Assembly (NCBI GenBank): GCA_028282465.1
Contig: JANQHX010000052.1
Span: 1-64,000, forward strand
From: Gynuella sp.
Lineage (GTDB): Bacteria; Pseudomonadota; Gammaproteobacteria; Pseudomonadales; Natronospirillaceae
Length of the DNA stretch: 64,000 nucleotides
Direction: 5' to 3'
Translations under genes and position numbers: made by a program
Notes under the pieces: model-generated
Told to the model about the DNA's origin: nothing
The model's input: only the letters and a program-made list of their open reading frames with translations
Databases searched by the model: none
Shown here: positions 18,634 through 28,900 of the stretch, piece after piece
Position numbering within the stretch: the stretch's first letter is position 1
Layout of the letters: each line of letters starts with the position of its first letter

Positions 18634-19859
18634 TGCAGTTTAGTTATGAGGGAATTGATACTGGAGGAAATAGGGTTAAAGGGCAGTTAGATGCCAGTTC
18701 CACAGATGCTGCATTGCAAGAACTAAAGCGTAAAAATATCTCCCCTATTCGAGTGGAACAAGGTGCGTCAAAAACATCTTCCAATATAGATTTGTCAGAC
18801 ATTCTTAGTCGGTTGAAATCAAAGAAAGTGAGTCACAATGACTTATTGCTTTTTTGCCGTCAGATGTTTGCTCTGACCCGTAGTGGCATTCCATTGATTC
18901 GCGCTATTAATGGTTTAGCAGAGGCAAATCGAAATGAATACTTTTCAGAAGTTCTTCGAGACATCGCTAAGACCTTACAAACCGGAACCGACTTAGCAGG
19001 TTCACTTTCCCAACACGACAAGGTTTTTTCACCTTTGTTTGTATCCATGGTGCACATGGGTGAAACCACAGGTCGGCTAGATCAAGCATTCAAACAACTC
19101 ATCGGCCATTTAGAATTAGAAAAAGAAACCCAAAAGCAAATGAAATCTGCCCTGCGCTACCCCACCATGGTAATTGGTGCGATTACGGTGGCGATGGGAG
19201 TCATTAATTGGTTGGTCATACCCAGTTTTTCTCAGGTGTTTAGTCAATTAGGTGCAGAACTTCCTTTACCTACCAAAATTTTAATCGCTACCTCTAATTT
19301 CACAGTGAACTACTGGTGGTTAATTTTTATGATAGCTGCTGCCGTGGCAGGTTGGTTTTATCGATATAAAAATACTGAAACCGGTAAGGTGAACTGGGAT
19401 CGAATTAAACTCAAGATACCCATTATTGGTTCAATTTTAGAAAGGATTATCCTTGGGCGCTTTACTAGGCCCTTCGCCATGATGTTGGATGCCGGGGTTC
19501 CTCTATTACAAGCCTTGGCCGTCAGCGGAAGAACCGTTGGCAACCACTGGGTAGGCTCTAAAGTTATTGGGATGCAAGAACACATTGAACGGGGAGAGAC
19601 ACTTGTTAATACCGCAGCAGCTTCTGGCCTTTTTAATTCTTTAATTATTCAAATGCTGGCTGTGGGTGAAGAGACTGGCCAAGTCAGTGCGATGTTAAAT
19701 GACGTGTCCGATTTTTACGAACAAGAAGTGGAGTACGACCTCAAAAGAATGAGCGAACTGATTGAACCTATTTTATTAGTGTTCATGGGTGCCATGGTAT
19801 TAGTCTTGGCACTTGGCATCTTTTTACCCATGTGGGATTTATCAGCGGCAGCCCGGTAA
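18633..19859 (+). CDS. mshG: MSHA inner-membrane platform protein MshG (PilC/GspF family)
   Basis: A 408-residue polytopic platform protein with the two tandem GspF domains expected (about 67-190 and 270-395). Each has the helix-rich block (FCRQMFALTRSGIPLIRAI and FTRPFAMMLDAGVPLLQAL) and a membrane helix. Three strong membrane segments are visible at about 170-190, 220-240 and 378-400. It transmits the ATPase stroke to the pilins. It closes the first transcription block; 162 bp separate it from the pilin genes. Confidence 0.94.
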   Translation: MQFSYEGIDTGGNRVKGQLDASSTDAALQELKRKNISPIRVEQGASKTSSNIDLSDILSRLKSKKVSHNDLLLFCRQMFALTRSGIPLIRAINGLAEANRNEYFSEVLRDIAKTLQTGTDLAGSLSQHDKVFSPLFVSMVHMGETTGRLDQAFKQLIGHLELEKETQKQMKSALRYPTMVIGAITVAMGVINWLVIPSFSQVFSQLGAELPLPTKILIATSNFTVNYWWLIFMIAAAVAGWFYRYKNTETGKVNWDRIKLKIPIIGSILERIILGRFTRPFAMMLDAGVPLLQALAVSGRTVGNHWVGSKVIGMQEHIERGETLVNTAAASGLFNSLIIQMLAVGEETGQVSAMLNDVSDFYEQEVEYDLKRMSELIEPILLVFMGAMVLVLALGIFLPMWDLSAAAR

Positions 19860-20021
19860 ATACATAACTTGTGCATTATTGAACTCAAATGTCATAACGC
19901 AATTCTCAAGAAATTCTGATACTAGCAGAAACAAAACATAACAAAGTCATTTACGAAGGCTTTCAAACCTTAACTAAACTCAAAAATAAGTATTCATTTT
20001 ATTGCCAAGAGGTTTAACACA
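19860..20021 (+). promoter_or_regulatory. Likely promoter region of the pilin block
   Basis: A 162-bp AT-rich gap between mshG and the major pilin gene, without a terminator hairpin. In other msh loci the pilin block has its own promoter, and the high expression a major pilin needs makes one likely here. I see no sigma-54 -24/-12 pair and no convincing sigma-70 pair, so no exact site is given. A ribosome site AGAGG at 20008-20012 serves the pilin ATG. Confidence 0.4.
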
Positions 20022-20537
20022 ATGCGCAGGGCACAAAAGGGTTTCACGTTAATTGAATTGATCATGGTCATCGTGATCTTAGGTATTTTGGCAGCCTTCG
20101 CTTTACCAAGGTTTGCTGATTTTAGTCAAGAGGCTCGTCAAGCAGCAATGGATGGTGGTGTAGCTGCGGTTAAATCGGCTTCAGCAATTACTCGAGCTGC
20201 ATTCTTAGCTAATGGTAGTTCCGGCACGACCGCATCTTTAGATGGAGTCACAATTGACTTAGTTAATGGTTATGCAGCAGCTATAGATGGCTCTAATTCA
20301 CAGATATCTGCTGCTGCAGGGATTACTAATAGTGATTTCACAATATGGGGCACGACTGGTTCAACTGCTGTTGTATATACAGAGGCGGGCCAAACTCCTG
20401 CTGTAGGCAGCGAATGCTTTGGTTATGCTGAAGGAACACCACCCTCCATAGTGAGAGGTCAAATCACTGATATTACTTCATCAGCCTCGATCCAATGTGA
20501 TACAACGGTCACCGCAACTGCAACTAATGCACCGTAA
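20022..20537 (+). CDS. mshA: MSHA major pilin MshA
   Basis: A 171-residue type IVa prepilin with a very short leader, MRRAQKG, cleaved before Phe8 by the prepilin peptidase (site G-FTLIELIMV). Glu at +5 of the mature form and the long hydrophobic helix follow. The Ala/Gly/Ser/Thr-rich body contains two cysteines (in ECFGYAE and IQCDTT) able to form the usual C-terminal disulfide loop. Its position right after mshG, strong ribosome site and following terminator point to the main structural subunit. Only one pilin of this class is present; the mshB/mshF genes seen in Vibrio are missing. Confidence 0.9.
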   Translation: MRRAQKGFTLIELIMVIVILGILAAFALPRFADFSQEARQAAMDGGVAAVKSASAITRAAFLANGSSGTTASLDGVTIDLVNGYAAAIDGSNSQISAAAGITNSDFTIWGTTGSTAVVYTEAGQTPAVGSECFGYAEGTPPSIVRGQITDITSSASIQCDTTVTATATNAP

Positions 20538-20549
20538 GTAGATATTTAG

Positions 20550-20577
20550 AAAAAAGGGCGCTTGTCGCCCTTTTTTT
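20550..20577 (+). terminator. Rho-independent terminator after mshA
   Basis: An A-rich/GGGCG stem pairs with CGCCC followed by seven T, with a short loop CTTGT, 12 bp after the mshA stop. Placed between the major pilin and the minor pilins, it should let most transcripts stop, leaving low read-through for mshC-mshQ. Confidence 0.88.
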
Positions 20578-20650
20578 ACGCCTATCAAAAACAAATTTCA
20601 GCAATATAAATAGCGTCTAAAATATATTTATAACCTAAAAGATTTTTAAT

Positions 20651-21151
20651 ATGACGCAAAATCCTAAACTTCAAAAAGGATTTACCCTAGTTGAGCTGGT
20701 CATGGTAATTATTTTACTAGGTATTGTTTCGGCAACAGCAATTCCACGGTTTTTCAGCCAGAGTACTTATGACGCACGTTTTTTTTATGATGAATTAAAA
20801 GCCTCATTGCAATACGCACAAAAATATTCAAGAGCAACTGGTTGCAGAGTACAGTTTTCTCTATCTACCATTCAAGCTGACTTGAGCGTGGATCAAAACT
20901 GTACCAATAGTTCTGCTCCTCTATATACAACCAACATCAATCACCCTTCAGATGCGCAAGCCTATATTGTTTCTGTACCCAATAGTGTTTCACTATCTGG
21001 TGTAACCTTACCACTGACCGTCGAGTTTCTACCACAGGGAACCATTAACAATAGTTCTGGAAATACTCTAGATAGTGTGGTCATTCAAGTGTCTTCTTCA
21101 GATAGTAACCGATCACTCACTTTGTTTGGCTACAGCGGGTATGTGCAATGA
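20651..21151 (+). CDS. mshC: MSHA minor pilin MshC
   Basis: 166 residues with leader MTQNPKLQKG and cleavage before FTLVELVMVI; Glu at +5 is present. The body has the GspH/FimT-like pattern (DELKASLQYAQKYSRATGCRVQF) common in MshC. Two cysteines (GCRVQF, QNCTN) may form a disulfide. It is the first of the minor pilin genes and overlaps mshD by 4 bp. The distinction from other GspH-type minor pilins is by gene order. Confidence 0.85.
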   Translation: MTQNPKLQKGFTLVELVMVIILLGIVSATAIPRFFSQSTYDARFFYDELKASLQYAQKYSRATGCRVQFSLSTIQADLSVDQNCTNSSAPLYTTNINHPSDAQAYIVSVPNSVSLSGVTLPLTVEFLPQGTINNSSGNTLDSVVIQVSSSDSNRSLTLFGYSGYVQ

Positions 21152-21633
21152 AAAATAATGCACAACGGGGTGTCACACTCGTGGAACTGGTCATTGCTAT
21201 TGTGATTTTAGGAGTCGCTGTGAGTGGTATTTTCTTTGGTGTCACCAGCCTCAGTTCCCGCTCAGCAGACCCAATGCTTAGATCGCAGGCATTAGCCATC
21301 GCACAAAGTTATTTAGAAGAAATTCGAGCGAGAGCATTTTTAGATCCCGATACAGGTTTAGTCTGTGATGCCAGTACTCCAGCAGCCAATACCAGACCAG
21401 ATTATGACAACGTTTGTGACTATCAAGGCATAGTCTTAGACAACACCGTAAGAGATCAGTTTTACCAAACCATTAATGAACTCTCTGCTTATCAGGTTCA
21501 GGTTACCATTACACCGAACTCAGGTAATGAACTCAATGGAATTACTGCAGCGGATGCCATCAGAATTGATGTACAAGTGACAGACCCAAATAGTCAATCG
21601 GTAATACTCACTGGCTATCGAGGCAATTTCTAA
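21148..21633 (+). CDS. mshD: MSHA minor pilin MshD
   Basis: 161 residues with leader MKNNAQRG and cleavage before VTLVELVIAI. The first mature residue is Val rather than Phe, a known variation among GspI/MshD-type pilins. The block QALAIAQSYLEEIRARAF is typical of MshD/PilV-like minor pilins. Glu at +5 is present. It overlaps mshC by 4 bp and mshO by one base. Confidence 0.85.
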   Translation: MKNNAQRGVTLVELVIAIVILGVAVSGIFFGVTSLSSRSADPMLRSQALAIAQSYLEEIRARAFLDPDTGLVCDASTPAANTRPDYDNVCDYQGIVLDNTVRDQFYQTINELSAYQVQVTITPNSGNELNGITAADAIRIDVQVTDPNSQSVILTGYRGNF

Positions 21634-22529
21634 TGGCAACAGCAGAAATAAGAAAGCTATCGCTAGGCTTTACCTTGGTCGAACTTATTATTGTTATTGT
21701 CATCACCAGCATTTTAGCAGTAACGGTCGGGCCAATACTCAGCCGAAGTTTTACCGCATATAACGAAAATACGAGCCGAACTGTCATCATTGATCAGGCT
21801 AATCTAGTGCTCGACCTGATGGCAAGAGAACTAAGAACTTCGGTGCCCAATAGTATTCGGGTGGCAACAGGTAACACTGCTATAGAATTTATGCCTGCAC
21901 TCGAAGCAGGCCGATATCGGGAAGGCAATGATGGTGATGACAACGGGCTAACGGCTTCGCGGGCGGATAATAGTTTTAATCATTTAGGAGATATGACTAA
22001 TTACTCAAATACTCGCGTCATTGTATACAATACAAGCCCAACCACTCTGTATGCAGATGCAGTAGCCAGTGGTAACCACCAAGGAGTTATTACTGAGTTA
22101 GGCAATACCGTCACCATTTCTGATTGCGATATTGTAACCTGTGGCGACCTGACCAGTGTCGATAGAATTACATTAAGCACGCCACATCAATTTGATGTGG
22201 GTGGCTCAGGTTCACCTCGCCATCGTTTTTATCTTTCTCAATTTGCAGTAACTTATCATTGCGATCTTCTACTAAATGATATTCGCAGATATCAAGGCTA
22301 CGATCTAAGCAGTCTTCAAGTAAATGATCGAAGCACTCTAGAGAGCTCATCAAGCAACGTATTTTATAACAACGCCCTGGTCGCAGAAAACGTCACAGGC
22401 TGCTCCTTTAATTTTCAACCGGGTAATTCAAGCTTTAGAACTGCAACCGTTAATATCCGGTTAACCATGGAAGACAATAACAATCGCGTTGAATTATTAA
22501 GGGAGGTGCACATTGTTAACGCTCCCTAA
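21633..22529 (+). CDS. mshO: MSHA minor pilin MshO
   Basis: 298 residues, longer than the other pilins, with prepilin site LSLG-FTLVELIIVIV at about 12/13 and Glu at +5. The region QANLVLDLMARELRTSVPNSI is the hallmark of GspJ/MshO/PilW-type minor pilins. Four cysteines lie in the C-terminal half. Expected at the pilus tip or initiation complex with MshC, D and P. It overlaps the likely TTG start of mshP by 17 bp. Confidence 0.86.
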   Translation: MATAEIRKLSLGFTLVELIIVIVITSILAVTVGPILSRSFTAYNENTSRTVIIDQANLVLDLMARELRTSVPNSIRVATGNTAIEFMPALEAGRYREGNDGDDNGLTASRADNSFNHLGDMTNYSNTRVIVYNTSPTTLYADAVASGNHQGVITELGNTVTISDCDIVTCGDLTSVDRITLSTPHQFDVGGSGSPRHRFYLSQFAVTYHCDLLLNDIRRYQGYDLSSLQVNDRSTLESSSSNVFYNNALVAENVTGCSFNFQPGNSSFRTATVNIRLTMEDNNNRVELLREVHIVNAP

Positions 22530-22923
22530 AAAACAACATGGGTTCGTACTTGTGGCTGTCATATTCTTAGTGGTTGTCATTGGTGCTTCCATTGCAGTTA
22601 TGTCAAGGTTAAGCGGCACAACCATTACTTCAAGTACTTTATCCTTGCTAGGTACCAGAGCAGAACTAGCTGCTGCATCAGGTATGGAGTGGGCGATATA
22701 TCAAATAAGAAATCCAGTAAATGCCGGCATCAATTGTACCGCCATGAATGGCACCAGTATTTCGATCACTGCATATTCAAATTTAACCATCTCGGTTAAT
22801 TGCAATAACACAAGTTTTAATGACTCTATTGAATTATTTAGCATTTCAGTATCTGCTGAATTTGGAGTCATTGGCGATACAGAATACGTTTGGCGAGAAC
22901 TGACAGCGGTGGTAGAGCCATAA
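22513..22923 (+). CDS. mshP: MSHA minor pilin MshP (GspK/PilX-like)
   Basis: 136 residues starting at a TTG (22513) with GGAGG at 22501-22505. The prepilin site HG-FVLVAVIFLV is clear, but position +5 is Ala, not Glu. Loss of Glu5 is typical of the GspK/PilX-class tip pilins and fits a cap role. RAELAAASGMEWAIYQI resembles the PilX-type helix. Two cysteines lie in the C-terminal half. It is separated from mshQ by one base. Confidence 0.84.
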   Translation: MLTLPKKQHGFVLVAVIFLVVVIGASIAVMSRLSGTTITSSTLSLLGTRAELAAASGMEWAIYQIRNPVNAGINCTAMNGTSISITAYSNLTISVNCNNTSFNDSIELFSISVSAEFGVIGDTEYVWRELTAVVEP

Positions 22924-22924
22924 G

Positions 22925-25900
22925 ATGTTAAAAAAACTACTGGCGATTTTTCTGACTACGTTTTCCCAATTCGCACTCGCTGTTTGTGGCCCATTAAGTT
23001 CCGATTATCCAATCTTCGCTAGCACATTTGATATTGACTTCTGGTTTCAGCCCAGTATGAACGGCAACTCCCTAGGTTGGATAGCCCCGTCTGAAACCAA
23101 TAATTATGCGCTGGATAACAATGGTAATTTTTCTGTTGATAGCAGCTATACGGTTCCAGACTTAGATCCTACTTCTTTTCCTTCTTTCACACCTGGCTCA
23201 GATATAGACCATAACGACAGCCCAGTTGCTCCAGGAACATATGGAACGTTTTTACTGAATAATAACCGGGAAGGTACGCTGAGTGGTGGAAACTATTATA
23301 TTGAAACCTTAGACCTAAATTTTAGATCTACCCTGAATTTACAAGCAGGCAATTATTATATTGGCAACCTAGATGCAGACGCCGACGATATAACGATTAA
23401 CGTATTATCTGAACCCGTCAATATTTATATTCGCGACACCGGGACCATACGCGAAGAAATTCAAGTTAACTCCGGCGGTAATCATGATGGCCTAAGATTC
23501 TATATTTATAATACCTTTAATATTAATGATTCTTCTGATCCCAATGGGGATTTAGTAGCTACTTTTGTAGGCGCTACGGGTTCTAATATTCAATTTAACT
23601 ACAATGCCAGCATAGATTTTAACGGTGCTATTTTAACTAACGGGACATTAACCTTTGGTGGATTAAATTATGTGAATTTCACTTTATCGAATCTGGAACT
23701 AACCGACTTAACTGGAGTAGATACTTGTCAGTCTGGTGGTTCAACCGTTTGTAACTTCTTGCCAGGAGACTATGTGGTTCATGGCGAGACCCTTCAAATT
23801 GGGTTAAGTTCAACATTCAACAGCAATAGTCTTGCACCTGGAAACTATGTTTGGAATGTTGGAATTGACCCATCAGGAAATATTGTTAATAACGGATTCG
23901 GTAACTCCTTAAACATTCCCGCATTTGATCCAGCAGTATTTCCAACGTCATCAGGAGCAACAAACCTAACTCATACGGACGCCCCCTTTTCTAGTGGTGA
24001 ATACAATGTGGTCTCTATTGGTGATGGAGAGACAGTCACTTTTGACAGCGGCGACTATCATATTAATTCACTACAAATAGCACAAAATGCAACCGTTAGA
24101 TTTGGTCAAGGTAACTATTATATTAGTCAATTTGCAGCACAGGCACAAAACATCACTCTTATCGCTGACTCACCGGATGTGAGAATTTATATTGGTAGTT
24201 CTGGCGGTCTGCTTGAAGGAGTTCAAATAAACCCCAGTGCCGCATCAATAAATGATATGCAATTTTTTATTTACTCTGGTGTGGCTTTTGTTGTTAACGA
24301 TAACAACAATAATACAGATACTACCTTTAATGCGGTACTTGTCGCGGAGTCTGGGAGTAATGTCATCATTGATACTGCTAACTCTGCTTTGAATATGAAT
24401 GGTGCAATATTATCTAATGGCAATGTCACCATCGGCTTTGATACTAATATAACTTTTTCAGCCTCTGATTTATCCGATTTAACTGCAGTGTCCAATTGCC
24501 CTATTGATGTCCCACCAGAGCCATTCCCCTCTGCAGTGGCCTATTGGTCTCTTGACTATGTAAATGGTGCAAACTATCCAGATGAGTCAGGTAATGGTTT
24601 TGATGCTTATACTTTTGGGAATGCTAGTGCCACAACCAACGGACATATCTGTAACGCATTAGATATACCATCTAACACTTCAACAGGTGAAGTATATGGC
24701 CTAATTACGCCCCTAGAACCAACGACCCATTTAGGAGAAACAGGAACGATTTCACTCTGGTTTAATAGTAATAATAACTGGAGTGATTCCAGCACTGACA
24801 GGGTGCTCTGGGAAGCGTCAACTTCTACGGGATATTTTATGTTAGTGCTGGACAGCAGTGGTCGAGTGGACTTTCGATTCACAGATACAGATGGCGATAG
24901 CATTGGCGCTCGTACAGGAAGTAACTCAGGGTTTGGCAGTGAGTGGAAGATGATTACGCTTACCTGGGACATACCCAGTGAATCAATAGTTTTATATATA
25001 GATAACGCTCAAGAAATTATTTCGACCAGCCCCTACTCTGGTTCATGGACTAATATAGATACCCTTGGTACCTATCGTAATCTCGCCTTTGGAGATGCCA
25101 GAAATAATGATTCCAATGGGGAAGTGAGTTCTATTAACGGAATTCTAGACGAGATTTATGCTTATGATTTGATGCTCACATCAGATCAAGTGGATACTTT
25201 GTTTAATGCCACCCATCCCTGCCCGATAGAACCCACCGCATATTATCAATTCGAAGATGGCGGATGGAATGGTTCTGCTAATGAAGTACAGGACTTCACA
25301 AGAAACGGAAACCATTTATTTGCACCCAATGGTTTTGCTGAAGAATATCCCGCCAAAGTCTGCAATGGCGCATTATTCAATGGAACCAATGCCGTTATAG
25401 AATCTTCGGCTGGTCTATTTGATGTTAGTAATGGATTTTCAGTTTCACTTTGGATCAATTTAGAAGACCTTCCTGTAGGTACATCGAGATATGTGGTTTA
25501 TCAAAAAGGCGATTCAAGCTCCATTCGAATTACCAATACCGGTTTAGTTGAGTTTAGATGGTGGTATGACAGCTCAGGTAATAATAGAACCATTACTAGT
25601 ACCAAAACATTGCAACTAAACACTTGGTATCACATTGCTGTTACTTTTGAAAATGGTGATCAAAAAATCTATATCGACGGTGTTGAAGAAACCGCAGATA
25701 ACTTTACTGAAACCATGTATGACTCTAATTTTCAGTTCTCTTTAGGCTCTAACAATAACTCTGAATTTTTGGATGGTCGCATTGATGAAGTAAGAGTTTA
25801 TGAACAAGCCATTAATGCAGCTCGAGTTTTACAGGACTACACGGCTTCACATAGCTGCGACAGTAATAAAGTGGGTGACTACTGGTTCGAAGAAACGTTA

Positions 25901-28900
25901 TGGAATGGTTCTCCAGGGGAAGTATTTGATAACAGCGGCAATAACTCACATGGAACAAGTCGAGGGGCTACTTCTATAGCTAATGGTTATTTATGTCGAG
26001 GCGGTAGCGTCAGTCTAAACACTGACTCCACTACGCAGGAAGGTATAGAGCTGGGGCTTGACTTGGATTCACAAGTAGGGACGGATGGCACGATCGCATT
26101 TTGGTTTCAGTCCGACACTGACTGGAATGATGGACAGTCCAAAACGGTTATTGATGCCAGTACCGGGCAAACTGGTGGCGCTAACGATAAATATTTTTAC
26201 TTAAGTATTAGAAGTAACGGCGCCCTCGAGTTTTCTTTAGAAGACTCTTCAGACAGAGATTTTAGATATTATGAATCTAATCTACTGGTTGACCCTGGGT
26301 TAAGAACCGCCGGCACTTGGAACCATATTGCCATCGTTTGGAGCTACACAAATGAAACCATGGAAGTGTTTTTAAATGGTCAAAGTGCATTATCTGTTAA
26401 CGATTCTGGTCGCACAAATGCCAACGCCAGAAACATTGGCAATTTAAGTAGCATAGGTTCGATGGCTAATTTCTTAACCATCAGAGTTGGAGACAATGGC
26501 GCCTTTTATGACAGCGTAGTTCCCGGTCGATCTGCAGCAGGCAATTATGATGAAGTAAAGGTATTCAATGAAACACTCAATGCCAGTGAAATTCTTGCAC
26601 TAATGGATGAGCCTCATCCTTGTGCTGGTAGCGCAACCTTTCACTACCGATTTAATGAATCCCAATGGGTAGGTAATGTAGACGAAGTTATTGACTCATC
26701 TGGTTATGGTTTTAATGGTCAACGCTTAGGATCTGTCGACACCGTTGCGTATGGAAGTACTTGTCGAGCTGGAGACTTCGATGTTGAAACTGTTAACACT
26801 TCAATTAATGCGGTTGCCACTGGTGTAAGCCCAAATCGAGACTTGGGTGGCGCAGGCACTATCATGATGTGGACTTATTCAAATGATGAAGCCTGGGGAA
26901 GCATGCCCAATGGCAGAAACTTATTTCACGCAAGCTATTCATCTGCCGCTGAGTTTTACGCAGTCGTGCGAGCAGAGGGAAAACCAAGATTTATTTTAAC
27001 CGACAGTGCGGGTACTGAATTCGACTTTAAAACTGATAGTTTCTACACCTTCGCAGAAAAAACCTGGGCTCACGTCGCATTTGTTTGGGATCTCCCTAAT
27101 AAGGAAGCCAGAATATACGTTAATGGTGTACTGGACAAAACTCAAAGCTTAATTGGAGCTACTGACGACCTATATGATTTACCCAGCATCATTATTGGTG
27201 ACAGCAATGGTATTCAGGGAAGTGGGCAGCTTAATTCATGGCAAGGCTTACTTGAAGAAGTGAAAGGTTTTGATTACGCCTTAAGTGATGCAGAAGTGCT
27301 GTCAGAATACAATGCGTTCACTCCATGTGTTCCCGCTGTTTCGGATTTTCGAATTTCGCACAATGGCAGCGGCCTGCATTGTCAGCCAGAGCCGATCACA
27401 ATCACCGCACACGATTCAGCAGGAAATATTGAAACAACTTATACCGGCACCATTGATTTAACTATTACCGTCTCTAGCTCTGGTTCAAGTGCTGGCGATT
27501 GGTCAATCAATAGCGGTAATGGCGTATTAAATAATGGAACAGCAAACGACGGTACAGCCAGCTATCAATTTGCAGCATCAGACCAAGGTCAAGTCATTCT
27601 CGATTTGAGTTATACAGATACAAACACGGTCAACATTAATGTTAACGATCCGCTGATTCCAGCTAGTGAAGATTCTTCCTATGATGATAATTTAACTTTC
27701 TCAAGTGCTGCAGTTGTTTGGTTAGATGGAGACGACAATGAAGTGGCATCTGGCTCTTCGTCTATAGAGTATCTTACTTCTGGAGCTAACCATGACGTAT
27801 ATATTCGAGTCATAGACACTGACCCAACAACAGGAGAATGTGTTTACGTTTTCGAAAACAATGCAGATGTTGAAATGGAATTCAGTTCAGAATGTTTAAA
27901 CCCGTCAAGCTGCATAAGCTCACCCAGCACTCAGGTTCAATTTACCAACAACAGCAACAACCACAATATTGCCAACCTTCAAAATCAGGTATTGGGTAGT
28001 GAGTGGAGTACCCACAACATTAGGTTTTCTAGCAACAGCACAGCTTCATTGGCTGATTTAAACTATACAGACGTAGGTAGTATTCAATTAAAAGCAAGAC
28101 ATGATTTACGTGATGCGGAGGGTAATAAAACGGGCAACTTCGTTGAAGGTAGCGTCGACATTGTATCTGTTCCTGCTCAGCTAGTGTTAACGGCAGTCAG
28201 CGCACCCGCCATTGCCGGAACTAAATCTGACACACCGGCATTTAAAAAAGCGGGTGAACGATTTAATGTGACAGTGGAAGCTCAAAACAGCTTGGGAGAC
28301 ACAACCTATAACTTCGGAAACGAAAATACGTTAGCTAATCTTTCATTTTCGTCTTCCCTTTCTGAACCCTCTAGCGGCAACCCAGGCTCTATCTCACAGC
28401 CCTCCGGCTCTGCAATAAATGGCACAGTTAATGACGGACAAATTACCTATACAACTAATGACGGCTTGGCTTGGAATGAAGTGGGCATTGTGAACATCAG
28501 CCCATTATTAACTGAATATCTAGGTATCTCAGGTTTAACAGTTACAGGCACTACCGAAATTGGACGCTTTACCCCTTATTACTTCTCTCTGAACCCTGGT
28601 ACACCATCTTTCGCTGACGCCAGCGTTAGTTGTAACACTACCTATCAAGGACAGCCTTTTGGCATGGACGATTCTGTTTTACTGGGTTTACAACCAAAAG
28701 ACATTTTGGGAAACGATATTCAAAACTATGTGGGTGCATTTAACAAATTTAGCAGTGGCCCTAAAGCAGGTGAGTACAGTTTAACTAATGAATCAAATGC
28801 AGGCAGTGGAGGGCTGTCAGCTTCAGGAATTAACTTTAATTGGGCAGATAGCGGTGCGAATCCCAATGAAGCAGAACTTTCGCTTTCGGGTAGTTTTCAA

